From contig VXZF01000688.1 in assembly GCA_009845645.1 (NCBI GenBank), forward strand, positions 1 through 6,016: a stretch of 6,016 nt of DNA, written 5' to 3'. Made by a program: the position numbers and the translations under genes. The notes under the pieces are model-generated. The model was not told where the DNA came from. It saw only the letters and a list, made by a program, of their open reading frames with translations, and did not search any database. Below, piece by piece: positions 1 through 5,966 of the stretch. Numbering within the stretch: position 1 is the first letter of the stretch; every line of letters starts with the position of its first letter. This DNA is from Gemmatimonadota bacterium (GTDB lineage: Bacteria; Latescibacterota; UBA2968; UBA8231).

Positions 1-182
1 AGTGCAACGAGGTGGTGATGATGCGCGACTGCTCGCACGAAGGCGACGCGTACCTGTTTCTGTCGGGAACCCAGGTCCGCGAGATGCTAGCCGCTGGTGA
101 GGCTCTACCGCCGGAGTTTGCGCGACCGGAAGTGGCCGAGATCCTCGCGGAGTACTATCAGCGGGAAGCAGTGGGAGCTTAG
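1..182 (+). CDS. sat: ATP sulfurylase (sulfate adenylyltransferase), C-terminal end only
   Basis: Reading from base 3, 59 codons run open to the TAG at 180-182. The gene begins outside the window. The peptide starts [14 protein letters not shown] and continues with [14 protein letters not shown] and [13 protein letters not shown]. This is the conserved C-terminal signature of ATP sulfurylases (LSGTxVREML followed by PPEFxRPEVAxxL). The family makes adenosine 5'-phosphosulfate from ATP and sulfate in the cytoplasm, the first step of sulfate activation. The catalytic HxxH-type motifs would lie upstream and cannot be checked. No APS kinase domain follows, so if the protein is bifunctional the kinase must be N-terminal. 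The aldo/keto reductase gene begins 11 bases downstream and its Shine-Dalgarno overlaps this stop codon, which points to co-transcription. Family assignment is confident; whether it serves assimilation or sulfated-glycan synthesis is open. Confidence 0.9.
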   Translation, partial: CNEVVMMRDCSHEGDAYLFLSGTQVREMLAAGEALPPEFARPEVAEILAEYYQREAVGA

Positions 183-187
183 GAGGT
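181..187 (+). promoter_or_regulatory. Shine-Dalgarno of the aldo/keto reductase gene
   Basis: AGGAGGT is a near-perfect anti-16S match lying 6 bases before the ATG at 194. It overlaps the last two bases of the sat stop codon. It fixes the start of the aldo/keto reductase and suggests translation linked to termination on sat. It is the strongest ribosome binding site in the window. Confidence 0.9.
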
Positions 188-193
188 AAAACC

Positions 194-1210
194 ATGGAAT
201 ATCGCAGAATGGGCCGCACTGGCCTCAAAGTATCGGAAGTTTGCCTTGGAACCATGACCTTTGGTCACAGCACGGACGAACGGGAGTCCAAGCGGATCGT
301 CGATCTGGCGTTTGACGCTGGTATCAATTTCTTCGACACGGCTGATTCGTATGGCGGCGGCGAGTCCGAGGTCATCACCGGCAAGGCGCTCAAGGATCGC
401 CGCCGCGACGCGGTCATTGCCACCAAGTTCTTCAACCCCATGGGGCCTGGTCCCAACGACTCGGGGATGTCGCGGGTGCGCATTATGAATGCGGTCGAAG
501 ACAGCCTCCAGCGACTGCAAACAGATTACATCGACCTCTATTACATTCACCACGTGGATACCCAGACCCCGTTGGAGGAGATGCTGCGCGCGCTCGACGA
601 TTTGGTTCGCCAAGGCAAGGTGCGCTATACTGCCTGTTCCAATTATCAGGCGTGGCGTTTGATGGAGGCGTTGTGGATTTCGGACGCGAATGGCTTGGCG
701 CGCTTTGAGTGCTTCCAGCCGCAATACAGCTTGGTCGTGCGCGACATCGAACAGGAATTGATTCCCGTTTGCCAGCTCAAGGGGCTGGGCGTGGTGGTGT
801 GGAGCCCGCTCGGCGGCGGCTTTCTCTCTGGCAAGTACAAGCCCGGCGAGCGCACTTTGGAAGGCACGCGTTCCGCTGATGCTTGGGCCTACCCGCAAAG
901 CTATTTTGCCGCCAATGCCGACGAGACCTTAGAGACGCTGCTAGCGGTAGCCGACGAAATGGGCCGTTCGCCGGCGCAAGTTGCCCTGCGCTGGGTGTTG
1001 GAACAACCGGCCATCACCTCGGTCATTATCGGCGCGCGCACCGTCGAGCAGGCGCGCGACAACATGCTTGCTGGCAGCTTTTGTCTCCCGGATGAGGCCC
1101 GCGCTCGGCTCGACGAAGTCTCCCACCTCCCGCATCGCTATCCAGAGGCCATGGAAGCGAACATGCACGAGCGCCGCGACGACGCGGTCGATATGCCGGC
1201 GCTGGAGTGA
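194..1210 (+). CDS. Aldo/keto reductase, NADPH-dependent type
   Basis: This 338-residue protein is a full-length (beta/alpha)8-barrel oxidoreductase of the aldo/keto reductase superfamily, close to the usual 310-340 residues. It would interconvert carbonyls and alcohols with NAD(P)H in the cytoplasm. The N-terminus MEYRRMGRTGLKVSEVCLGT is typical. The catalytic tetrad is complete: Asp48 and Tyr53 in FFDTADSYG, Lys78 in ATKFF, and His119 in LYYIHHVD. Cofactor-binding elements are CSNY (148-151), FQPQYS (174-179), WSPLGGGFLSGKY (203-215) and IIGARTVEQARDN (278-290). The Arg and Asn of the last element are the usual contacts to the adenine 2'-phosphate of NADP. The start is set by the strong Shine-Dalgarno. 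The substrate cannot be read from the sequence. Neighbours are sat 11 bases upstream and the deaminase-like gene 3 bases downstream. A role in converting a sugar or aldehyde for the same pathway is possible but unproven. Confidence 0.95.
   Translation: MEYRRMGRTGLKVSEVCLGTMTFGHSTDERESKRIVDLAFDAGINFFDTADSYGGGESEVITGKALKDRRRDAVIATKFFNPMGPGPNDSGMSRVRIMNAVEDSLQRLQTDYIDLYYIHHVDTQTPLEEMLRALDDLVRQGKVRYTACSNYQAWRLMEALWISDANGLARFECFQPQYSLVVRDIEQELIPVCQLKGLGVVVWSPLGGGFLSGKYKPGERTLEGTRSADAWAYPQSYFAANADETLETLLAVADEMGRSPAQVALRWVLEQPAITSVIIGARTVEQARDNMLAGSFCLPDEARARLDEVSHLPHRYPEAMEANMHERRDDAVDMPALE
1204..1207 (+). promoter_or_regulatory. Shine-Dalgarno for the GTG-started deaminase-like gene
   Basis: GGAG lies within the last codons of the aldo/keto reductase gene, 6 bases before the GTG at 1214. 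It supports GTG as the true start. No ATG occurs near the N-terminus (the next Met is residue 135), and the metal-binding HVH motif at residues 15-17 requires this start or one very close to it. Confidence 0.65.
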
Positions 1211-1213
1211 CGG

Positions 1214-2566
1214 GTGACGGAGCCCTCCCTCCAGGCTGCCAAAACCTGCGAGTTGCACGTCCACATCGGCGGCAGCCTCTTTGCTGCCGACCTCCTCGAT
1301 TTGGCCCGCGATCACTACGAAAAAATCGACTGGTCGCTGTTTGTCGATAGCTTTGAACGCACATATCACCGCAGGCCCGATCCGGTCGCGCTGTTTCGCG
1401 AGGCGCTTCACAGCCAATGTCTCGACTCGCTCAAGGCGCATTGCGTGTACGGTGCGGAAGACGGCGGAGACTTTGCCCATTTCCAAGCCAAGTTCAACTT
1501 GGCCATCTGCATCTATCGCCATTGGTGGAACGTCTTGGGCAAGCCAGAAGAAATACTGCACCGGATCTTTGCCCACCATCGCGGCGAAGGGCTGCGCTAC
1601 GTCGAATATCGCGCCATGGCTCCCTATGACCACATTCAGCCCGAAGCCTTCGCGCAGTTTCACGAGCTGACTGCTCGCGCCATCGCTCAAGCCTGTACTG
1701 AGGACTTTACCGCCCGCTATCTCATCAGTTTGCCGCGCTGGGCACCGCTTGAATGCTACAAGTTGGTTCAACGCCTGCTCGACGAAAACGAGGATTTGCT
1801 CCCCACGATCGTCGGCCTCGACTTCTGCCACTTTGAGGAAGGCTATCCGCCCGCGAGTACTCGTGCTTTCTTCCGCCGCCTGCGCCGCGACAACGAACTG
1901 CGCCCAGAGCGCGCCTTCGATGTGGCCTATCACGTGGGCGAGGTGTACTTCGACAAATCGCTCGAAAGCGCGGTGCGCTGGTGCCACGAAGCCGCGGAGT
2001 TGGGTGCGCTGCGCTTGGGGCACTGTACAGCACTTGGGCTCGACCCGGAGGTCGCCGTATCCCGCCGGCCCCAAGCCCACGAAAGGGAGTTGGTCAGCGA
2101 ACGCTTGGCTCAGATCGCCTACGATTTGCACCACGAAGCTGAATTGCGAGACTTCGGCGTTCCGGTTGATGACCAAGCCCTGATGCAGGAACGCAGCAGC
2201 CTCTCGTCCCGTCCCAGCGACGCGCTCGTTTGCCGCGCATACGATCCTCTGCGCCTTGAAGCGGTGCGCCGACGGCAGGACTTCGTGCTTAGCCGCCTAG
2301 CTGCGCTCGGCACCGTAGTAGAGACCTGCCCGACCTCCAACTTGCGCATCGGTGCCGTGCCCGACGCCAAAGATCATCCAGTGCATCGCTTCTTGGCCTC
2401 TGATGTGCGACTGGCCATCGGTGCCGACGATCCCGGTCTCTTCGACTGCACACTCGCCGACGAGGTCAACTGGGTCCAGCGCCATACTGGCATGACAGCC
2501 GACGCGCTGCAAGCCCGCCTCGGCGACCCGCGCGACTATCGATGCGGCCTGCGCCGCGCCCGCTAG
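1214..2566 (+). CDS. Adenosine deaminase-like metallohydrolase with a large insertion
   Basis: This 450-residue protein belongs to the metal-dependent adenosine/AMP deaminase-like amidohydrolases. The family hydrolyses the 6-amino group of adenosine or related purines in the cytoplasm. All the catalytic landmarks are visible in order: ELHVHIGGS with zinc ligands His15 and His17, GLD (201-203), HVGE (His240, catalytic-type Glu243), RLGH (His270), ETCPTSN (370-376), and GADDP with the Asp405-Asp406 pair. Two things are odd. The protein is about 100 residues longer than a typical bacterial Add. Most of the excess lies between His270 and Glu370, where about 22 residues are usual. The Gly that normally follows the GH motif is Cys271, and the chain continues with ALGLDPE. 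The extra segment (about 282-365) is charged and has no obvious domain signature. The start is GTG. The fold and catalytic competence are well supported. The substrate is uncertain: adenosine, an AMP-type nucleotide or a modified purine are all possible. Confidence 0.88.
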   Translation: MTEPSLQAAKTCELHVHIGGSLFAADLLDLARDHYEKIDWSLFVDSFERTYHRRPDPVALFREALHSQCLDSLKAHCVYGAEDGGDFAHFQAKFNLAICIYRHWWNVLGKPEEILHRIFAHHRGEGLRYVEYRAMAPYDHIQPEAFAQFHELTARAIAQACTEDFTARYLISLPRWAPLECYKLVQRLLDENEDLLPTIVGLDFCHFEEGYPPASTRAFFRRLRRDNELRPERAFDVAYHVGEVYFDKSLESAVRWCHEAAELGALRLGHCTALGLDPEVAVSRRPQAHERELVSERLAQIAYDLHHEAELRDFGVPVDDQALMQERSSLSSRPSDALVCRAYDPLRLEAVRRRQDFVLSRLAALGTVVETCPTSNLRIGAVPDAKDHPVHRFLASDVRLAIGADDPGLFDCTLADEVNWVQRHTGMTADALQARLGDPRDYRCGLRRAR

Positions 2567-2572
2567 GAACCC

Positions 2573-4054
2573 ATGATTACTCCGCAAAAGATGTTCAAGG
2601 GGTTTTTCTATACCTTGGGCACGGGCTATGCCGCGCGGCTGTGCAGCGTGGGGCTGACGGTCTTGATCAAAAGGCAGCTCGAACCGAGTGTTTTTGCCGA
2701 TGTGTTTTTGGGCGTGACGGTTTTTACCATGCTGTCCAGTCTGCGCGAGTTTGGCCTGATGCACGCGCTGTTGCACTTCCAAGACCGAGTCGAGGAATTC
2801 GTCGGCACGCACTTTGCGCTGAATGTGTGCATTACCTTGCTGTCGTGTTTGTTGACCAGCGGGGTCGTCTTGGCCTTGGTGCTGCTTTTCCCAGAAGATT
2901 TTTCCTGGACCTTCGCCCAAGTCGCGTGGGTACTGGCGGCGCTGCACTTTGTGCGCCAACTGAGCCTGACTTCAGAGGCTCTGCTGAGGATGGATTTTGA
3001 GTTTGGCAGGCTCTCCCTGTTGCACGGGGTGGGGACGCTGCTGGCCTTGAGTTGTGCGCTGCTGGCGGCCCGCGCTGGGTGGGAAGAGTGGAGTTTGATA
3101 TTGGGAGGGTGGACTACGTACTCGGTGCTTAGCGTGGTGTACGTGTTGTTTTTTTCTACTGCTACTTGGTGCAGCCGCCCCCTGCGCCGCGCCTCCTTGC
3201 ACTTTGACTGGGTTTGGGCGCGCCGCTTGTTGGGCTATGGCGTGTGGATATGGATTGGCTGGGTATTGCAGATTTTTATTTGGTGGTACGACAAATTGGT
3301 CGTGCGCTTGGTAGTAGGCGATACGGCGCTCGCGCTCTACGAGACGGCTTGGTGGCTGGTGCAGATTCCCACTGCGATCATCGCGCATATTATCCTCAAC
3401 TACAGCGGTGCCCTGTACTCGCGGTATCGGAACGAGCGCGAGCGGCTGGGCGAGTTGTTCTCCAAGATGATCAGCCTAGTGCTGAGAGTGTCGGCTCCGG
3501 TGTCGCTGATTTTGGTCTTTAATGCCCGCGAAGTAACTGCTCTCTTAGGCGGCCAATGGGCGGCGTCGGCGCGCATCGTGGTTTGGCTGGCGGCGTATGC
3601 GCTGTTGCGCCCGCTGCTCAGCGATGGGTTTAGTCTGCTGTGGGCGGTGGGGGCGACGCGACGGTCCGCGTGCATAGTGGGGATGCAGGGGGTAGTGGCC
3701 CTTTTTGCCGTCCCTGCGCTGGGCGTGTTGTGGGGCGCGGAGGGCGTGGCGTACAGCATGGGTGCGGTGGCTGGCGTGGGTTTCTTAGGACTGTGCGTTG
3801 GTTTGCGCGCCTATGTGCGCGTCAATTGGTTCAAGGTATTGGCCGCGCCAGCCGTGGGATTGTTGGCAGCCGCTGTCTGTGGATGGTTGTACGACCGTTG
3901 GGCTTTGGATTATGCCGTGGGCGATTTTGTCTTGCGGAGTGGAATTATGGCGTTGGTGTATGGGATTGTTCTCGGGATACTAGAGCGCCGCACCATCGTC
4001 GAGGAGCTCGGGCACTTGCGACGCATTATGCGCGGGGGCGAGGAAGAGGAATAG
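2573..4054 (+). CDS. Polysaccharide/oligosaccharide flippase, Wzx-like (MOP superfamily)
   Basis: This 493-residue, very hydrophobic protein has about 14 predicted membrane segments (roughly residues 10-35, 43-65, 82-106, 114-131, 146-168, 174-195, 217-238, 255-278, 296-318, 333-349, 362-386, 388-410, 417-438, 450-470). It ends in a charged cytoplasmic tail, GGEEEE. The N-terminal layout (amphipathic lead, first helix, KRQLEPSVFADVFLGV, then SSLREFGLMHALL) matches the RxLGPxxFGxxA...GLxxAL pattern of O-antigen/exopolysaccharide flippases. WWYDKLVVRLVVGDTALALYETAW (split here: WWYDKL at 237-242, VGDTALALYETAW at 248-260) matches the DKLxIGxxLGxxALGxYxxA element of the WzxC-like branch. Such proteins move undecaprenyl-linked sugars across the inner membrane. 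The ATG is 6 bases after the deaminase stop, with AGGA at 2565-2568 as a weak Shine-Dalgarno. The 3' end overlaps purN convergently. The exact glycan is unknown, and a general MOP-family transporter is the alternative. Confidence 0.9.
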   Translation: MITPQKMFKGFFYTLGTGYAARLCSVGLTVLIKRQLEPSVFADVFLGVTVFTMLSSLREFGLMHALLHFQDRVEEFVGTHFALNVCITLLSCLLTSGVVLALVLLFPEDFSWTFAQVAWVLAALHFVRQLSLTSEALLRMDFEFGRLSLLHGVGTLLALSCALLAARAGWEEWSLILGGWTTYSVLSVVYVLFFSTATWCSRPLRRASLHFDWVWARRLLGYGVWIWIGWVLQIFIWWYDKLVVRLVVGDTALALYETAWWLVQIPTAIIAHIILNYSGALYSRYRNERERLGELFSKMISLVLRVSAPVSLILVFNAREVTALLGGQWAASARIVVWLAAYALLRPLLSDGFSLLWAVGATRRSACIVGMQGVVALFAVPALGVLWGAEGVAYSMGAVAGVGFLGLCVGLRAYVRVNWFKVLAAPAVGLLAAAVCGWLYDRWALDYAVGDFVLRSGIMALVYGIVLGILERRTIVEELGHLRRIMRGGEEEE

Positions 4055-4634
4055 GGATTTCGCCGGCCGCGATCTGCGCGAGGGTCGCCGCGTAGAGGTG
4101 GTGTTCCACTGCTAGCACCCGCTTCTGTAATGTCTCGGGCGTGTCTTCTGCTTTAACCGGAACCTTCTCCTGCGCGAGGATCTGCCCGTGGTCGTATTCT
4201 TCATCTACTAGGTGGACCGTCGCGCCGCTCTCTCGTTCTCCAGCGGCCAACACGGCCTCGTGTACCCGCATCCCGTACATGCCCTGTCCGCCGAACTTGG
4301 GCAACAGGGCGGGGTGGATATTTAAAATCCGCCCTTCGTAGGCTGCTAGTACCTCCAACCCTAGCTTCTTCATGTATCCGGCTAGACAAATTATTTCGAC
4401 CCCGTGTCGCTGCATAGCCGCCAGAATTGCTCCCCCCAGCGCATCGCCCTGCGTCCGCTCGCTCAGGTGGTACGCCGCGATGTTCGCCTGCCGCGCTCGC
4501 GCCAGTGCGCCCGACTGCGAGTTGTTGCTGATTACCACGCGCGGCTCGGCCGCTAGCGTCCCCGCCTGACAGGCGTCGATGATCGCCTGCATATTCGACC
4601 CGGTGTGCGAGGCGAGAAACCCCAGTTTTAGCAT
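4026..4634 (-). CDS. purN: Phosphoribosylglycinamide formyltransferase (GAR transformylase)
   Basis: This 202-residue cytoplasmic enzyme transfers formyl from 10-formyltetrahydrofolate to GAR, giving FGAR, the third step of de novo purine synthesis. It is slightly shorter than E. coli PurN (212). The N-terminal nucleotide-binding start LGFLASHTGSNMQAI matches the family's SGxGSNxQA loop. The catalytic Asn105 and His107 are in LNIHPALLPKFGG, and Asp144 is in GATVHLVDEEYDHGQI. VISNN (34-38) and LAGYMKKL (84-91) are also family blocks. The ATG directly follows the TAG of the arsC-like gene with no bases between. No good Shine-Dalgarno is visible, so translation is probably by termination-reinitiation. 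The 3' end overlaps the opposing flippase gene by 29 bases. The formate-dependent PurT is excluded by size and motifs. Confidence 0.97.
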   Translation of the reverse strand: MLKLGFLASHTGSNMQAIIDACQAGTLAAEPRVVISNNSQSGALARARQANIAAYHLSERTQGDALGGAILAAMQRHGVEIICLAGYMKKLGLEVLAAYEGRILNIHPALLPKFGGQGMYGMRVHEAVLAAGERESGATVHLVDEEYDHGQILAQEKVPVKAEDTPETLQKRVLAVEHHLYAATLAQIAAGEIPIPLPRPRA

Positions 4635-4982
4635 CTAGAGAATGTCCAGCACTTGCTCTGGTGGCCGCCCGAGACGCGCTTGGTTTCCTTTGACCACGAT
4701 GGGCCGCTCGATCAGGATGGGATGTTCCACCATCGCCTGAATGAGCTGCGCGCGATCCGTTACCTCGGCCAACCCCAGCGCTTGGTATTCGTCCTCTTTG
4801 GTGCGCATTAATTCCCGGGGTTCCAGTCCGAGCTTTTGCAAAAGCTCGTCTAGAGTTTTGGCATCCGGCGGCGTCTTCAAGTACTCGACGACGTTTGCCT
4901 CTACGCCTTGTTCGGACAACAAAGCCAAGGTCTGCCGACTTTTAGAGCATTGCGGGTTGTGGTACATCGTTACTTCGGCCAT
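4635..4982 (-). CDS. arsC: ArsC-family (glutaredoxin-coupled) arsenate reductase-like protein
   Basis: This 115-residue thioredoxin-fold protein is of the ArsC/YfgD type, nearer the short chromosomal form (about 119 residues) than plasmid ArsC (141). The active-site stretch YHNPQCSKSRQTL carries the catalytic Cys12 with His8 nearby. The anion-binding arginines are present at Arg60 (LMRTKEDEY), Arg93 (IERPIV) and Arg106 (LGRPPEQVLDIL). The family reduces arsenate to arsenite with glutathione/glutaredoxin in the cytoplasm. Several short chromosomal members have no proven arsenate activity. No arsR, arsB or acr3 is seen nearby, which weakens a dedicated resistance role. An AGGGG-like Shine-Dalgarno precedes the ATG by about 7 bases in the divergent spacer. 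It is the first gene of a two-gene unit with purN. Family call is firm; the physiological substrate is not. Confidence 0.93.
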   Translation of the reverse strand: MAEVTMYHNPQCSKSRQTLALLSEQGVEANVVEYLKTPPDAKTLDELLQKLGLEPRELMRTKEDEYQALGLAEVTDRAQLIQAMVEHPILIERPIVVKGNQARLGRPPEQVLDIL

Positions 4983-5037
4983 GTTCTACCCCTGTTGAGT
5001 GTTTGATTGCCACCGCAAAAATTAAGGTCTTGTCCTC
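4983..5037. promoter_or_regulatory. Divergent intergenic spacer, presumed promoters for arsC-purN and the dioxygenase
   Basis: These 55 bases separate two divergently oriented start codons, so both promoters must lie here or extend into the genes. It is the only AT-richer spacer in the middle of the window. On the plus strand, AAGG at 5024-5027 is 10 bases before the dioxygenase ATG, and TAA at 5023-5025 blocks any upstream in-frame start. I do not see a convincing -35/-10 pair on either strand, nor an inverted repeat that would mark an operator. The regulatory role is inferred from gene layout only. Confidence 0.5.
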
Positions 5038-5838
5038 ATGCCTACAATAAGCCCGGCGACGCCAGCCGACGCTGAATTCTTTCAGCAAAACGGCTACATC
5101 CGCTACGAGCACTTCTTCTCCGCCGAGGAGATCGCCTCGCTGCGCCAAGCCATTGACCACGCCATCGACACGCATCGCGCCCGCATCAGAGGGGCCGAGA
5201 ATGATGGCCGCGGGTCGGAAGAGTACGAGCGCGTCTTTAACCAGATGGTCAACCTCTGGACCGACTATCCGGACGCCAAGGAAATCTCCTTCCATCCGCG
5301 CTTGGCCGAGACCGCCCGCCGCTTGAGCGGCTGCCGCCACGTGCGCATCTACCACGATCACGCGATGATCAAGCCCCCCGGCCAAACGAGCAAGGAGACG
5401 AACTGGCACCAAGATGCTCCCTATTGGCCGATGGATCCGGTCGGCGCGCTGTCGGCGTGGATCGCGGTGGACGACGTGACCGCAGACAACGGCTGCCTGC
5501 ACTTTGTGCCCGGCTCACACCAGTACGAGCGGCTCGAACCGATCAAACTAGGCGTTGCCGGCGAGAGCATTGTCGCCAAAATGAAGGAACAGGGCTACGA
5601 CGTGCCCGAGCCGGTGACCATGGACATGAAAGCCGGCGGCGTTACCTTCCACCACGGCTGCACCTTCCACTACGCCGGTCCCAACCAGACCGCTGCGCCG
5701 CGCCGCGCATTCGCCATTATCTACATGCCCGATTATACCACGTTTACCGGGACGCACGACGCGGCTGGCGCGGCCGATGAGATGGAAGCCGGCGGCCCTT
5801 GGGACCATCCGCTGCACCCCATTCTGGCGGGCGAGTGA
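5038..5838 (+). CDS. Phytanoyl-CoA dioxygenase (PhyH) family Fe(II)/2-oxoglutarate oxygenase
   Basis: This 266-residue cytoplasmic enzyme has the double-stranded beta-helix plan of PhyH-family oxygenases. These use Fe(II), O2 and 2-oxoglutarate to hydroxylate (or in some members halogenate or epimerise) small molecules. The iron triad is visible: His124 and Asp126 in NWHQDAPYW, and His211 in HHGCTFHYAGPN. Arg222, 11 residues after the distal His, is placed to bind 2-oxoglutarate. Family blocks include FFQQNGYIRYEHFFSAEEI at the N-terminus, SAWIAVDDVTADNGCLHFVPGSH (residues 139-161) and PRRAFAIIYMPD. Asp126 occupies the position that is Gly/Ala in halogenases, so hydroxylation is favoured. The substrate is unknown; family members act on lipids, osmolytes, alkaloids and mitomycin-like metabolites. 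The gene is divergent from arsC-purN. A GTG overlapping its stop (GTGA, 5835-5838) may begin a coupled small frame. Confidence 0.92.
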   Translation: MPTISPATPADAEFFQQNGYIRYEHFFSAEEIASLRQAIDHAIDTHRARIRGAENDGRGSEEYERVFNQMVNLWTDYPDAKEISFHPRLAETARRLSGCRHVRIYHDHAMIKPPGQTSKETNWHQDAPYWPMDPVGALSAWIAVDDVTADNGCLHFVPGSHQYERLEPIKLGVAGESIVAKMKEQGYDVPEPVTMDMKAGGVTFHHGCTFHYAGPNQTAAPRRAFAIIYMPDYTTFTGTHDAAGAADEMEAGGPWDHPLHPILAGE

Positions 5839-5950
5839 GGACGCAACGCGATAGACTCACAGAAAAACCGAATACTGGGACGACGGCTCGTCTGATTTTG
5901 CTCAGATGATGGCGCGGTTGGTGGAGGAGAGGAGTGTGTTGGAGCGATAG
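5835..5950 (+). pseudogene. Possible 38-codon small gene broken by a one-base shift at an A5 tract
   Basis: A GTG at 5835 overlaps the dioxygenase stop as GTGA. It reads MRTQRDRLTEK and then goes out of frame, ending at TGA 5907-5909. In the -1 frame, the stretch after the AAAAA at 5863-5867 reads TEYWDDGSSDF, AQMMARLV and EERSVLER to TAG at 5948-5950. This second part has protein-like composition, and its third codon positions are mostly G or C, like the neighbouring genes. One extra A in the homopolymer would give a continuous 38-residue frame. It could be a real small protein with a sequencing error, a decayed gene, the remnant 3' end of a larger gene, or chance. I do not recognise the family. 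Confidence 0.25.
5878..5899 (+). terminator. Weak candidate Rho-independent terminator after the dioxygenase
   Basis: GACGA (5879-5883), loop CGGC and TCGTC (5888-5892) form a 5-pair stem, extendable by one G-U pair. It is followed by TGATTTT. The stem is short and the T-run is only four bases, so this is marginal. It also lies inside the possible small reading frame and could be coincidental. Confidence 0.25.
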
Positions 5951-5966
5951 CTCGTAAAAATGCTGC

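Noticed and set aside
179..898. 239-codon open frame on the minus strand, antisense to the aldo/keto reductase
   Set aside because: The plus-strand frame has a complete catalytic tetrad and cofactor motifs with a strong Shine-Dalgarno. The antisense frame is the usual shadow of GC-rich codon bias and has no recognisable domain.
941..2176. 411-codon open frame on the minus strand spanning the aldo/keto reductase end and the deaminase-like gene
   Set aside because: It crosses two well-supported genes on the other strand, lacks domain motifs, and mirrors their codon structure. Its length is explained by high GC.
1214..2566. RADAR-type antiphage system, suggested by the divergent adenosine deaminase
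   Set aside because: No AAA+ ATPase (RdrA) or membrane accessory gene is adjacent. The protein is about half the size expected for RdrB as I recall it, and the neighbours are metabolic or glycan genes.
2297..2959. 220-codon minus-strand frame across the deaminase/flippase junction
   Set aside because: Its composition is rich in Gln, Arg and His with low complexity, as expected for an antisense shadow of a membrane protein gene. There is no start signal or family motif.
4635..4982. Arsenic resistance (ars) operon
   Set aside because: Only the ArsC-like gene is present. No ArsR regulator or arsenite exporter is in the window, and its partner is purN.
4983..5037. Sigma-70 promoter TTGATT (5003-5008) with the AT-rich stretch around 5017-5025 as -10
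   Set aside because: The spacing is about 10 bases rather than 16-18 and the -10 match is poor, so no specific promoter is claimed.
5942..5953. GAGC-GATA-GCTC inverted repeat near an A-run as a terminator for the right-edge regulator
   Set aside because: The stem is only 4 pairs. On the minus strand the T-run comes before the hairpin rather than after it, so it does not have terminator form.
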